The notes under the pieces are model-generated. The model ran no database searches, had not been told where the DNA came from, and saw only the letters and a list, made by a program, of their open reading frames with translations. A stretch of 34,279 nt of DNA from positions 1-34,279 of the forward strand of contig DBNK01000016.1 in NCBI GenBank assembly GCA_002298335.1, written 5' to 3'. The stretch is from Thalassolituus sp. UBA674. GTDB taxonomy: Bacteria; Pseudomonadota; Gammaproteobacteria; Pseudomonadales; Oceanobacteraceae. Numbering within the stretch: the stretch's first letter is position 1; every line of letters begins with the position of its first letter. This document shows, piece after piece, positions 24,740 to 34,147 of the stretch. The position numbers and the translations under genes are program-made.

Positions 24740-26143
24740 TCAGGCGTAGTAGTCAACCAGCCGCGCGGCCGCCAGTCGGGTCTGCAGTGTAGCGACAGGA
24801 TCATCGACTGGCATGTCTTCATTACCATGGGACGCAGCAGCGCCATGACTGCCGCGGCCACTGCTGCCGCCCTGATCCGCCAGACCGGCGAAAGCGCTCT
24901 GGGACTGACGTCCATCCGCCGAGCCATCGGATACGTTGACGTCGACCAGCGATGCCCCCTGCTGGGTAAACATTTCACGCAGTCGATGCATCTGCCCTTC
25001 CAGCGCATCGCGCACGCCTGCATGCTGACTGACAAACTGCACCTGGTGCTCCTGTCCACGTGTTTGAATACGGATTTCCAGCGGCCCGAGCTCTGCCGGA
25101 TCGAGCTGAATCTCAACCGACTTCACATTCTGGCTGGACATCCACATAACCTTGTTGACCACCGCCTCGCTCCAGCCGGCCTGCCCCATGGGTACACCCA
25201 GGGTCTGAGCCACGCCAGTGACCGGTCGAGCGGTCAGCGCAGACTGCCCATTGGCATGCAATTGCGCCGCGGCGGCGCTCTTGCCGGCATCAGCTGATTC
25301 AGCATCCAGACCGCCAGCGCGCGCCGCGAGGCGTGACTCAAGCTGCTCGATAAGCTTGCCGACAGAGGCCGGCTGTTCACCGCCCACCCCCTGCAGCACA
25401 CGCTGCTGGGTGTCGGAGAGCACCTGACGATTGCCGGCCTCAGCCTGAGCTGTGGTGCCCTCCGCCGCCCGGGTTGCCGCCTCGCGGGCAGACGCATCGG
25501 CGGACGCGCCGGCCTGAGCGTCACCCCGCAGCAGCGCGCGCAGCTGCGCAGCCAGATCGGCTCCGGACGGGCCGCGTCCTGCGCCCGCAAGCAGCGGGTC
25601 ACCCGCCTCATCCTCAGCAGGAGCAGCCTGCGCCGCTGCCTCAACAGCGACAAGCGCAGCGGCAGCAGGATTGACGCCAGGCGTCAAAGCCCCGTCGCCA
25701 GCTTCAGTGTCAGCGGGTGCTTCCTGACTCGGCAGACGTGCGAGCCACTGCTGCCATTGTTCACTGATTCCCGCCAGGATGCTGTCGGAGTCATCCCCAG
25801 CCAGCCCATCACCCGTAGCCACATCCTCTGCAGAGGCGGCGTCGGCGGCGCCGACCAGCTGCGCCAACTGCTGAAACCAGCTCTGCATGCTTTCCGGCAA
25901 ATCCTTGCCGTCTGCGGCAACAAGGGCAGGCAGCGGCAGCGCCGCCTGGTCCGCGCCGGTCGCCTGAGCAAGCTGCTGCATCAGGGCATCCAGATCCTCT
26001 GGCGTCTGCTCGGCAAGAATCGCCGAAAACGCCGCCACCGCCCCGGAATCGCCTGCCTTGCTGCGACCGGAAGCAATACCGGAGACTGTGTCACGGGAAA
26101 AGTCGGCGCTGAAAAGCGCCATCAGATTCTGCCCGACCGGCAT
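24740..26143 (-). CDS. fliK: Flagellar hook-length control protein FliK
   Basis: Secreted ruler that measures the hook and triggers the FlhB substrate switch. Of 467 residues, the first ~340 are low-complexity, Ala/Gln/Glu/Asp-rich and poorly conserved, as normal for FliK. The C-terminal domain is recognisable: SVEIQLDPAELGPLEIRIQTRGQEHQVQFVSQHAGVRDALEGQMHRLREMFTQ split around residues ~339-395. The start has GGTGGAG in good position. It has its own sigma-54-like promoter 50 bp upstream. Confidence 0.93.
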   Translation of the reverse strand: MPVGQNLMALFSADFSRDTVSGIASGRSKAGDSGAVAAFSAILAEQTPEDLDALMQQLAQATGADQAALPLPALVAADGKDLPESMQSWFQQLAQLVGAADAASAEDVATGDGLAGDDSDSILAGISEQWQQWLARLPSQEAPADTEAGDGALTPGVNPAAAALVAVEAAAQAAPAEDEAGDPLLAGAGRGPSGADLAAQLRALLRGDAQAGASADASAREAATRAAEGTTAQAEAGNRQVLSDTQQRVLQGVGGEQPASVGKLIEQLESRLAARAGGLDAESADAGKSAAAAQLHANGQSALTARPVTGVAQTLGVPMGQAGWSEAVVNKVMWMSSQNVKSVEIQLDPAELGPLEIRIQTRGQEHQVQFVSQHAGVRDALEGQMHRLREMFTQQGASLVDVNVSDGSADGRQSQSAFAGLADQGGSSGRGSHGAAASHGNEDMPVDDPVATLQTRLAAARLVDYYA

Positions 26144-26192
26144 GATGTCATCTCCACCTGAAAAGGCTTGGCCAATATGTCAGGAGAGTATC

Positions 26193-26208
26193 TGCAAACT
26201 GCGGGCCA
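26193..26208 (-). promoter_or_regulatory. Sigma-54 promoter upstream of fliK
   Basis: Minus-strand TGGCCCGCAGTTTGCA differs from the RpoN consensus TGGCAC-N5-TTGCA at one position and keeps the GG/GC spacing. It lies in the 90-bp gap between the Hpt gene and fliK, about 50 bp before the fliK ATG. Confidence 0.78.
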
Positions 26209-26233
26209 ATATTGAAAACGTGGGAAGTAAAGA

Positions 26234-26569
26234 CTACGCGAGCAACGGTTGCAGGCGGTCAAACGCCTGCTCAATCTCGATCAGCACGCTGGCTGCGACC
26301 TGCTGATCCCCCGCTACACCAGCGGCTTCGGCGTCCAGACAGGCCTGCTCCAGCGCCAGGGCTCCCATGTTGCCGGCGCTGCCCTTGAAGCTGTGCGCTG
26401 CCTGACGGTAGGCATTCATGTCACCCTGAGCCAGGGCGTCGTGCAATTGACGCAAACGCTTGCCGGCATCGGCCAGAAACGTCTCCAGCAACAGCGGGTA
26501 GTCATCCTGCATCAACTCCCGCAGGCCCTGCTGCACAGTCACATCCATGTCCGGCTTGCGATCTGCCAT
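26234..26569 (-). CDS. Histidine phosphotransfer protein, HptB-like
   Basis: A 111-residue single Hpt domain that relays phosphate between a hybrid sensor kinase and a response regulator. The phosphorylatable histidine is H59 in AAHSFKGSAGNMG. It follows a response-regulator/phosphatase and an anti-sigma antagonist, the same trio as hptB-hsbR-hsbA of Pseudomonas aeruginosa, which controls flagellar genes, swarming and biofilm formation. A relay from this Hpt to the adjacent regulator is inferred from that system. It begins 38 bp after the regulator gene. Confidence 0.85.
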   Translation of the reverse strand: MADRKPDMDVTVQQGLRELMQDDYPLLLETFLADAGKRLRQLHDALAQGDMNAYRQAAHSFKGSAGNMGALALEQACLDAEAAGVAGDQQVAASVLIEIEQAFDRLQPLLA

Positions 26570-26607
26570 CGCGCTGTATTCCTTTTCGATGGGGGTATGT
26601 TCAATTC

Positions 26608-28341
26608 TCAGTGCGGATCAGTATGCCCAAGCGACCAGTGGAAGACCACCCTGACCCGGCTGCACTGCGCGCTGAAGCTGACCTCATCGGCCAACGCGCT
26701 GATCAGCGCCAGCCCGCGCCCGGCATAGTCAGCCGAAGTACCAGGCGACGCGAAACCGGCGCCACTGTCCTCGCACTCGATGGTCAGACAACCACCCCCG
26801 GCAACAGGCTGGTGGTCCAGCCAGAAGCGAATCCAGCCATTGTCCAGCCTCTGCAGACGGGCACCGCGCTCCTGATAGTAGAACGCAAAGCCGTCGGAGT
26901 CCTGCTTCCAGGCTGACTCCAGTCGCAACAGGCCGTGTTCGAGAGCATTGCTGTAGAGCTCGCTGAGCACCGTGAACAGACTCCCGGCGCGGCTGCGCAG
27001 CCCTTGTACCGACATCAGCGTCTGCATCAGAAATGGTAACGGGTTCTGCTCGCGAATGGCTGCCGCGCGAAAGGTGTAGCTCAGCTGCCAGTCTTGCCCT
27101 GTCTGGGCTGTCGCCCCCAAGGCCGCGGGCAATATCGCCTGCGCCAGCTCACGCTCTGGCATGACAACCTGTAACAGACTGATATCGTCCTCTGCACTGC
27201 CGTGGAAATGCGCCAAAGCGTCAAGCAACCCGTCAAACACCTCATCCGGCCGACCGGCATGCGCAGCGACCGCCTGCAGCACCCCATGCTCGCCAAACTG
27301 TTCGCCCGCAGCATTGCGGCATTCAATGATGCCATCGGTCCAGCACAGCAAACGCTCGCCCGGTTGCATTGCCATAACCGTCGGCTCGGGATTGAAGCGC
27401 TCACGATTGGCCACCCCAAGCGGTAAATTGGAGGACGGCACCCGCTGCAGCAACGCGCCATCGCGGCCGAGCACAAGTACCTCAGGCAGACCGCCGTTCC
27501 AGACTTCCACCAGCCCCTTGGCGGCGTTCAGCTCGATCAGTACTGCGCAGCAGAAGATCCCCACCGGCAGGATGCGGCCAAGCTTGCCATTAAGCTCAAG
27601 CAGAATATCCCGCAGCGCAAACCCCTTGGCGGTCATGGCATAAAACACTTCAGCCAGTGGCATCGCCCCGATCGCGGCAGAGAGTCCGTGGCCGGTAAAG
27701 TCGCCCAGCAGCAGGTGCAGCTCACCGGACGGTCGGTGCGCCGCCAGCAAAATATCGCCATTGAACATTGCGTAGGCCGATTGCAGGTAACGCAGGCAGC
27801 TGTCGTTCAGCGCACCAGCGTGCGCCACCCGGTCAAACACGATTTTGGCAAGCTGCTGATCCCGCAGCAGCCCGGCATGCTGCCCGGCGATGACATCGCG
27901 CTGGCTTTGCAGGGTCTGATGCATTTCACGCATGCGTCGGAACGCGCGTATCTTGGCTTCCAGGATCACCGGGTTATAGGGCTTGGTCAAAAAGTCGTCA
28001 CCGCCGGCTTCAAGACACTTCACCAGCGCACCCGTCTCCGTCAGGCTGGTGAGAAAAATGATCGGCACCAGATCCTCACCCGCATGCAGCTTGATCCTGC
28101 GGGCTGCTTCAAAGCCGTCCATGGTGGGCATCAGCGCATCAAGCAGCACGATATCGGGGGAATGCAAGGCGAACAGCTCGACGGCCTGCTGCCCGTGTTC
28201 TGCCTCATGGACCTGGTGCCCAAGACGTTCGACCAGACGCCGTAGGATCATGCGGTCGGCAGGGTTGTCATCAGCCACCAGCACCATCAACGGCCGGGCA
28301 CCCTGATCCGGGTCTATGCCGTCAGCGCCGGTACTGGACAT
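26608..28341 (-). CDS. Response regulator-PP2C phosphatase-kinase, HsbR-like
   Basis: A 577-residue fusion. The N-terminal receiver domain (~18-135) has the acidic pair D24/D25, phosphoacceptor D68 (IVLLDALMP) and FLTKPY lysine. The middle PP2C/SpoIIE-like phosphatase (~190-390) shows LLLGDFTGHGLSAAIGAMPL and LLCWTDGIIE, and the C-terminal GHKL/anti-sigma kinase-like domain (~430-575) shows LSELYSNALEHGLL and GRGLALISALADEVSF. In P. aeruginosa HsbR this lets phosphorylation switch the protein between dephosphorylating and phosphorylating the antagonist HsbA. The gene begins 2 nt after the antagonist gene, so the pair is surely cotranscribed. Confidence 0.88.
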   Translation of the reverse strand: MSSTGADGIDPDQGARPLMVLVADDNPADRMILRRLVERLGHQVHEAEHGQQAVELFALHSPDIVLLDALMPTMDGFEAARRIKLHAGEDLVPIIFLTSLTETGALVKCLEAGGDDFLTKPYNPVILEAKIRAFRRMREMHQTLQSQRDVIAGQHAGLLRDQQLAKIVFDRVAHAGALNDSCLRYLQSAYAMFNGDILLAAHRPSGELHLLLGDFTGHGLSAAIGAMPLAEVFYAMTAKGFALRDILLELNGKLGRILPVGIFCCAVLIELNAAKGLVEVWNGGLPEVLVLGRDGALLQRVPSSNLPLGVANRERFNPEPTVMAMQPGERLLCWTDGIIECRNAAGEQFGEHGVLQAVAAHAGRPDEVFDGLLDALAHFHGSAEDDISLLQVVMPERELAQAILPAALGATAQTGQDWQLSYTFRAAAIREQNPLPFLMQTLMSVQGLRSRAGSLFTVLSELYSNALEHGLLRLESAWKQDSDGFAFYYQERGARLQRLDNGWIRFWLDHQPVAGGGCLTIECEDSGAGFASPGTSADYAGRGLALISALADEVSFSAQCSRVRVVFHWSLGHTDPH

Positions 28342-28343
28342 GA

Positions 28344-28649
28344 TTATTCGATGCTGAACAGCTGTTCGAAGTTGGAGATACTCAGAACCTTGCGCACATC
28401 CGGGTTACAGTGAACGATACGCACATCGGCGCTGTCGCCACCAGCATGATCGCGCAACAGCAGCAGCATGCCCAGCGCCGAGCTATCGATGTAGTCGGTA
28501 TCCTGCAGGTCAACGACATACTGCCTGGGTGTCAAGCCGCCACGTTCATAGGCGTTGCGAAAATCCTGATGGGCACTGAAGTCAAAACGCCCGTTTACGC
28601 TGATGGTCAAAACCTGGCTATCGGTGGACATTGACGCCTGAATCGACAT
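28344..28649 (-). CDS. STAS-domain anti-sigma factor antagonist, HsbA-like
   Basis: A 101-residue STAS protein. The core QYVVDLQDTDYIDSSALGMLLLLRDHA (from about residue 43, split around S56/S57) contains the serine phosphorylated in this family. In P. aeruginosa HsbA binds the anti-sigma factor FlgM or a diguanylate cyclase depending on its phosphorylation; the same choice between motility and biofilm is inferred here. GGGAG lies in good position before the ATG. It is the first gene of the regulatory trio, 73 bp after fliJ. Confidence 0.88.
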   Translation of the reverse strand: MSIQASMSTDSQVLTISVNGRFDFSAHQDFRNAYERGGLTPRQYVVDLQDTDYIDSSALGMLLLLRDHAGGDSADVRIVHCNPDVRKVLSISNFEQLFSIE

Positions 28650-28722
28650 GTTTTCTCCCTGTCAGGTCCTACGCTGGCAAACGCCAACTCAGAATTTGTT
28701 TTAGCACAGGGTCCGGCTACTG

Positions 28723-29178
28723 TCAGGAATTATTTGTGCGCTGCGAGTGGGCGCGCTGGGATAGCTCGTCGAGCAGCTTCTGCTCCTGCCTGTCTGCTCT
28801 GGCCTGCGCCTCTTGCCGATACTTTTCGATCAACTTGCGCAACGCTTCGAGCCGCTGATAGCGCTGGCGCCAGTGCTCTCGCGCACGGTCGATACTCTCG
28901 CCATGCCAGCGTACGGTCTGCCGCTGCTGATCAATCGCCACCTCCATCTGCGCCATGAAGCGCTGGTAGTTCATCAACCAGTCGCGACCAACGCCCTGGG
29001 AGCCCCGCTGGCTCCAACCCTTGGCGTATTCCGAGCAGTAGTATTCCAGATCACGCAAACGAACCTCAGCCTCTTCGAACTGCTTCTGGCATTGTCCAAG
29101 CACCTTGGCTGCCTTGCGCTCCTCGTCCAGCGCCATATCCAGTACCGGCGCAAGCCGGCGAATACGCGCTTCACTCAT
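28723..29178 (-). CDS. fliJ: Flagellar export protein FliJ
   Basis: A 151-residue, almost entirely helical coiled-coil protein, the stalk that links the FliI ATPase ring to FlhA and activates export. Heptad-like charged sequence runs through (RRLAPVLDMALDEERKAAKVLGQCQKQFEEAEVRL). The start overlaps the fliI stop by 8 bp (ATGAGTGA). Identity rests on size, coiled-coil character and position after fliI. Confidence 0.93.
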   Translation of the reverse strand: MSEARIRRLAPVLDMALDEERKAAKVLGQCQKQFEEAEVRLRDLEYYCSEYAKGWSQRGSQGVGRDWLMNYQRFMAQMEVAIDQQRQTVRWHGESIDRAREHWRQRYQRLEALRKLIEKYRQEAQARADRQEQKLLDELSQRAHSQRTNNS

Positions 29179-30523
29179 TGCCCAGAATCTGTTCCAGGCC
29201 GGTCTGACTGTCGGTCAGCGACACGCTCTCGTGCAGCCCCTGACGCAGAAAGCCCTGCATCGAAGGCATCTTTTCCATTGCCTTGTCGGTCAACGGATCC
29301 GAGCCTGCGGCGTAAGCACCGACGCTGATAAGGTCGCGACTCTGCTGATAACGGGCGTACAGCTGTTTGAACAGCTGCGCCTTCTGCAAATACGCCTGCG
29401 GGACAATCTGCGGCATGGCGCGACTGATCGAAGCTTCGATATCAATGGCCGGATAATGCCCCTCTTCGGCCAGGCGACGGGACAGCACCACGTGCCCATC
29501 GAGAATCGCCCGCGAGGCGTCGGCAATCGGATCCTGCTGGTCATCCCCCTCGGACAGCACCGTGTAGAACGCGGTAATTGACCCTCCGCCCTGCTCGGCA
29601 TTGCCGGCGCGCTCAACCAGCTGTGGCAGCTTGGCAAACACCGAAGGCGGATAACCCTTGGTCGCCGGCGGCTCGCCAATGGCCAATGCAATCTCGCGCT
29701 GGGCCTGGGCAAAGCGGGTCAGGGAGTCCATCAGCAACAGCACGTTCTTGCCCTGATCACGAAAGTATTCAGCGATGCGGGTGCAATACATTGCAGCGCG
29801 CAACCGCATCAAGGGGGCGTCATCGGCAGGAGAGGCAACCACCACCGAGCGCGCCATGCCCTCCTCGCCGAGGATTTGTTCAATGAACTCCTTGACCTCC
29901 CGGCCCCGCTCGCCAACCAGCCCTACAATGGTGATATCGGCATCGGTGAAGCGCGTCATCATGCCCAGCAGCATACTCTTGCCGACACCGCTGCCGGCAA
30001 ACAGGCCGAGACGCTGGCCACGGCCGACCGTCAGCAAGCTGTTAATGGAGCGAATGCCGACATCCAGCGTTTCTTCAATGGGGTGGCGCTTGAGCGGATT
30101 GATCGTCGGGCCGTTGATATCCACCCAGTCTTCGGCCTTGAAGTTACCCTTGCCGTCCAGCGGACGACCAATGCCATCCACCACCCGGCCCAGCATGGCA
30201 AACCCCATCGGCAGCTTGCCGCCACCGGCTGAAGGTACCACCCGAGCCCCTGGCTGCAGCCCCTCGAGACGATCAACCGGCATCAGGTAAATTTTGCTGC
30301 CGGCAAAGCCCATGACCTCGGCTTCGATCTGACTCTCGCCCTGCAGCGTGTCGCTAATGACCAGACAGCGGCTGCCGACCGGCGCCTTGCAGCCCTCGGC
30401 TTCAAGGGTCAGACCCACCATACGGATCAGGCGGCCCTCGACCACCGGCTGCGCCGGCAAGTGCAGCGCCTGCTGATACCCCGACAGCCGTCGGGCGAAA
30501 CTGATGCGCTGGGGCTTGCTCAT
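29171..30523 (-). CDS. fliI: Flagellum-specific ATPase FliI
   Basis: The ATPase that powers unfolding and delivery of export substrates. The 450 residues resemble F1 beta subunits: Walker A is GLFAGSGVGKSMLLGM, Walker B is VLLLMDSLTRFAQAQREIALA, and the catalytic Glu region is VGLVGERGREVKEF. It starts within an ATGA overlap with fliH. Confidence 0.98.
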   Translation of the reverse strand: MSKPQRISFARRLSGYQQALHLPAQPVVEGRLIRMVGLTLEAEGCKAPVGSRCLVISDTLQGESQIEAEVMGFAGSKIYLMPVDRLEGLQPGARVVPSAGGGKLPMGFAMLGRVVDGIGRPLDGKGNFKAEDWVDINGPTINPLKRHPIEETLDVGIRSINSLLTVGRGQRLGLFAGSGVGKSMLLGMMTRFTDADITIVGLVGERGREVKEFIEQILGEEGMARSVVVASPADDAPLMRLRAAMYCTRIAEYFRDQGKNVLLLMDSLTRFAQAQREIALAIGEPPATKGYPPSVFAKLPQLVERAGNAEQGGGSITAFYTVLSEGDDQQDPIADASRAILDGHVVLSRRLAEEGHYPAIDIEASISRAMPQIVPQAYLQKAQLFKQLYARYQQSRDLISVGAYAAGSDPLTDKAMEKMPSMQGFLRQGLHESVSLTDSQTGLEQILGNE

Positions 30524-31311
30524 TGCGGATCCGCACCACGCTCGGAAATCGGCAAATCGGCGGCGGGAGGATGCGCACGTTGCTCGCGGCGCTGCTCGTA
30601 CAGCTGCGCGATCAATTGCTGCAGACGGGTCTCCAGCGTAGCGTCAACCTGGCTGTGCTCGGTTTCAATCCGGCAGCCGCCAGGCATAAGCTGATCATCC
30701 TCAAGCAGACGCCAGCTCTCATCGTGGCGCTCACGCAGGGCCTTGATGCTTTCGAAATCGAGGGGGTTGAGGTAAATCCGGATATTCTCGGCACCCACCG
30801 GCAATGCCTTGAGCGCCGAACGCAGGACGCTGACCACCTGCGCCCGATCGACTTGCATTTCCCGCTGCAGCACAGCGCGCAGCATCTGCTCCAGCAGCAT
30901 CAGCAGCATGTCTTCGATCTGCTCGTCCTGCTGCTTGAGCGGCGCCATCAACTGGGCCATCAGGGCGTCCAGCTCGGCAGTGCGCTTAGCCAGCACAGTC
31001 TTGGCTTCCTGCTGCGCCTTGAGCTGACCGGAATGAAAGCCGTCCTTTTCTCCGGTGGCAAAGCCTTCGTTGTAGGCTTCCTCGCGGATCTGCTCAAGCT
31101 CCTCCACGGTGAAAGGCTTGACCGCTTCCACGTCCAGCTCCTGCGGATCGGCCGCCGCTTCTGCTTCGGCTTCCGGCTTGGCCGCAGCCTCAGCCGCTCG
31201 CTCAAGTGGAATATGATGCGGCTCGGCGTCAAAGCTCGGCAGATCCCAGCGACTGAACGCTGATACATCACCACTGCGCAACAGCTCGCTTTCGTTCTTG
31301 ACCTGCGACAT
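30520..31311 (-). CDS. fliH: Flagellar assembly protein FliH
   Basis: Regulator that binds FliI and ties it to FliN at the C ring. The 263 residues begin with a variable acidic region (PEAEAEAAADPQELDVEAV), followed by EEAYNEGFATGEKDGFHSGQLKAQQEAK, with the alternating Gly pattern typical of FliH, and a conserved C-terminal domain (LRSALKALPVGAENIRIYLNPLDFESI, PGGCRIETEHSQVDATLETRL). Its stop overlaps the fliI start. Confidence 0.96.
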   Translation of the reverse strand: MSQVKNESELLRSGDVSAFSRWDLPSFDAEPHHIPLERAAEAAAKPEAEAEAAADPQELDVEAVKPFTVEELEQIREEAYNEGFATGEKDGFHSGQLKAQQEAKTVLAKRTAELDALMAQLMAPLKQQDEQIEDMLLMLLEQMLRAVLQREMQVDRAQVVSVLRSALKALPVGAENIRIYLNPLDFESIKALRERHDESWRLLEDDQLMPGGCRIETEHSQVDATLETRLQQLIAQLYEQRREQRAHPPAADLPISERGADPQ

Positions 31312-31382
31312 GACACCCTACCCCGCTTGGAAAACCCGGCCAGCATACCACCGCGCGATGTGCAGGGCAGCGATTGCCGGGC

Positions 31383-32405
31383 TCAGATCATCTCTTCGCC
31401 ACCCTTGCCGCCGAGCACAATTTCGCCGGCGTCGGCCATGCGGCGTGCAATGGTGAGAATTTCCTTCTGTGCAGCCTCGACCTCGCTGATACGGACCGGC
31501 CCCTTGGCTTCCAGGTCGTCCTGCAGCAACTCGGACGCGCGCTTGGACATATTGCGGAAGATCTTCTCCTTGATTGCCTCGTCGGCACCCTTGAGCGCGA
31601 CAATCAGCACCTCGGAGGAGACCTCGCGCAGCAGCGCCTGGATGCCACGGTCATCCACATCTGCCAGGTTATCGAACACGAACATCAGATCCTCGATCTT
31701 GGAGGACAGGTCCTCGTCGATTTCACGGATCGACTCGATCAGCTGCGACTCGGCGCTGGACTCAAGGAAGTTCATGATGTCGGCCGTGCGTTTGACACCG
31801 CCCATGGACGCGCGCGAGGTATTGGAGTTGCCGGCAAACTGCTTCTCGAGAATCTCGTTCAGTTCTTTCAGCGCCGATGGCTGCACGGTATTGAGAGCGG
31901 CCACGCGCAGGAGAATGTCCAGCCGCACCTTGTGGTCGAAATAGCCAACCACCTCAGCGGCCATATCAGGGTCAAGATAGGCCACCACAATGGCCTGAAT
32001 CTGCGGATGTTCGTAGCGGATCACATCAGCAACGGCACGCGGCTCCATCCACTTCAGGCTGTCCAGACCCGAGGTGCTGCCGCCAAGCAGAATGCGGTCA
32101 ACCAGGCTGTTGGCCTTGTCCTCCCCCAATGCCTGGGTAAGCATGGTGCGGATATAGGAATCGGCGCCAACGCCCAAACCGGTCTGCTCGCCCACCACCT
32201 CGATAAAGTCGCCCATGACTTCCTGAACCTGATCGCGCTGTACAGTGCGCAATCCAGCCATGGCACTGCCGACCCGCTGAACTTCCTTGGGCCCCATGTG
32301 CTTGAGAATCGCCGCCGCATCGGACTCACCGAGGCTGAGCAGGAAAATGGCCGCCTTATCCAGCTTGGACAGTTTGGCCGGGCGTTTGCTGGCGTCATCA
32401 CTCAT
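31383..32405 (-). CDS. fliG: Flagellar motor switch protein FliG
   Basis: The C-ring subunit that meets the stators and takes up torque. The 340 residues show the N-terminal FliF-binding domain (LDKAAIFLLSLGESDAAAILKHM), the EHPQIQAIVVAYL middle motif and the C-terminal torque helix region (MFVFDNLADVDDRGIQALLREV) with its charged residues. It overlaps the end of fliF by 8 bp (ATGAGTGA). Confidence 0.98.
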   Translation of the reverse strand: MSDDASKRPAKLSKLDKAAIFLLSLGESDAAAILKHMGPKEVQRVGSAMAGLRTVQRDQVQEVMGDFIEVVGEQTGLGVGADSYIRTMLTQALGEDKANSLVDRILLGGSTSGLDSLKWMEPRAVADVIRYEHPQIQAIVVAYLDPDMAAEVVGYFDHKVRLDILLRVAALNTVQPSALKELNEILEKQFAGNSNTSRASMGGVKRTADIMNFLESSAESQLIESIREIDEDLSSKIEDLMFVFDNLADVDDRGIQALLREVSSEVLIVALKGADEAIKEKIFRNMSKRASELLQDDLEAKGPVRISEVEAAQKEILTIARRMADAGEIVLGGKGGEEMI

Positions 32406-34113
32406 CGGCGTTAATCCACTCTTTCACGACCTGTGCCACCCGACCCGGGTCTTCGGCCAACAGGCCCTTGATCGCATTGAGCTGCTGTTCGTAGCCGGCG
32501 CCGGGCGGCGGCAACAATACCGGGCCGGAGGAAGGACCGGACAGACTCACCTGATCATCACGCAGGCCGCCGTCCATGCCATCGTAACCTCCGCCTGCCA
32601 GCGCCGGATAGTTGTCACTGCCGCCCTTACCAGCGACTGTCAGGTTCTTGAGCGCCGGGCGCAGCACCGCGAAGACCAGCACCAGAACAAACAGAATACC
32701 CAATATCTGTTTGGCAACATCCCAGAACCACGGCTGCTCCCAGAAGGGGATGGCCGGCAGCGGTTCCAGTTCGGCTTCAGCAACAAACGCGCTATTGATC
32801 ACGCTGACGCTGTCACCCCGGCTGGCATCATACCCCACCGCGTCCTGGACCAGACGGGTCAAGCGCGCCATTTCCGCCTCGCTGATCGGCGTCCGGGTGA
32901 CTTCCCCGGTCTGCGGATCCATCTGTGCCGGGTCGTCTACCACAACGGCAACCGAAAGACGCTTGAGACGGCCCAGCTGCTGGCGGGTATGGCTGATCTG
33001 CCGATCCAGCTCGTAATTGCGTACCGCCTGCTCGCGCTTGTCCTGCGGTACGGCGGCAACAACCGGCTGGCCAGTGACCGGGTCAATAACCTGTTCAGGC
33101 ACCTGGGTGGCTCCCGGCGGCTGGTTCGACAGCGCACCCGGCACGCCCTGGGGGCCAGCATTGGCCGAACGCGCCTCGGTCACCACCTGCTCGCTGCGCA
33201 GCGCTGCATCGGGGCTGAACATTTCCGCGGTGGACTCAACTGCGCTGAAATCCACATCCGCCGACACCTCGGCCTTGTAACGTCCAGTCCCCAGCACCGG
33301 CTGGAGGATATTGTGTACCCGGCGGGTGTAGGTCTCTTCCAGGCGACGGGTGTAATCAAACTGGCGGCCGGCCACTGTCAGCTCGTTCAGCTCGCTCTGA
33401 TTGGACAGCAGGTTGCCGTTCTGATCAACAACCGTGACTTCGTCCTTGCCCAGTTCCGGCACACTGGTTGCCACCAGATTGACGATGGCCATCACCTGCG
33501 CAGGCTCCAGACGGCGACCGGCGTACATTTCCAGCAGCACGGAGGCGCTAGGCTTGCGATCATCGCGAACAAACACGGTGGAGCGCGGAATGGCGATATG
33601 TACGCGCGCTGCCTTGACGTTGTAGAGGCTGGAGATGGTGCGAGCCAGCTCCCCCTCAAGGCCGCGGCGGTAACGCGTGGTTTCCATGAACTGACTGGTA
33701 CCAAGACCCTGCTCACGATCCAGAATCTCGAAGCCTACGTTGCCGTCGGTCGGCGAAATGCCGGCACTGGCCAGACGCAGACGTGCATCGGCCAGATCCT
33801 CGCTGCGAACCAGCAGCGCGCCGCTGTTGGGCTCGACCTTGTAGTCGATACGGCTCTGCTGCAGCATTTCCACCACCTGACCCGCGTCGAAACCATCCAT
33901 GCTGTTGTATAGCGGCCGGTACTCGGGCTCCTGCGACCACAGCACCACGGCAAACCCGATGGCCACACTGGCGGCCAGACCAACCAGCAGACCGAACTGT
34001 CGCAACATCGGCAGTTGCGACAGATTGTCCAGAAAGGTCAGTCCCATCAGCGGCTTGCGATCGGCACCGAGCGGATCACGGGTAGCTGGGGTATTGCTGC
34101 CGGCAGAATCCAT
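32398..34113 (-). CDS. fliF: Flagellar MS-ring protein FliF
   Basis: Builds the MS ring in the inner membrane. About 571 residues: an N-terminal membrane helix (LPMLRQFGLLVGLAASVAIGFAVVLW), two periplasmic ring-building domains (YRPLYNSMDGFDAGQVVEML; LEGELARTISSLYNVKAARVHIAIP), a second helix (QILGILFVLVLVFAVLRPAL) and a C-terminal FliG-binding tail (INAIKGLLAEDPGRVAQVVKEWIN-like end). The ATG at 34113 has GAGG 8 nt upstream; another ATG two codons earlier (34119) is possible but too close to that ribosome site. Confidence 0.97.
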   Translation of the reverse strand: MDSAGSNTPATRDPLGADRKPLMGLTFLDNLSQLPMLRQFGLLVGLAASVAIGFAVVLWSQEPEYRPLYNSMDGFDAGQVVEMLQQSRIDYKVEPNSGALLVRSEDLADARLRLASAGISPTDGNVGFEILDREQGLGTSQFMETTRYRRGLEGELARTISSLYNVKAARVHIAIPRSTVFVRDDRKPSASVLLEMYAGRRLEPAQVMAIVNLVATSVPELGKDEVTVVDQNGNLLSNQSELNELTVAGRQFDYTRRLEETYTRRVHNILQPVLGTGRYKAEVSADVDFSAVESTAEMFSPDAALRSEQVVTEARSANAGPQGVPGALSNQPPGATQVPEQVIDPVTGQPVVAAVPQDKREQAVRNYELDRQISHTRQQLGRLKRLSVAVVVDDPAQMDPQTGEVTRTPISEAEMARLTRLVQDAVGYDASRGDSVSVINSAFVAEAELEPLPAIPFWEQPWFWDVAKQILGILFVLVLVFAVLRPALKNLTVAGKGGSDNYPALAGGGYDGMDGGLRDDQVSLSGPSSGPVLLPPPGAGYEQQLNAIKGLLAEDPGRVAQVVKEWINADE

Positions 34114-34147
34114 TGTCATTTCCTCAGACAGTCAGGCTCATGGGAGA

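Noticed and set aside
31374..32414. A 346-codon plus-strand frame
   Set aside because: It is the antisense shadow of fliG, with composition typical of such shadows.
32287..33912. A 541-codon open frame on the plus strand
   Set aside because: It lies entirely opposite fliG and fliF, has no recognisable domain, and is expected in high-G+C coding DNA.
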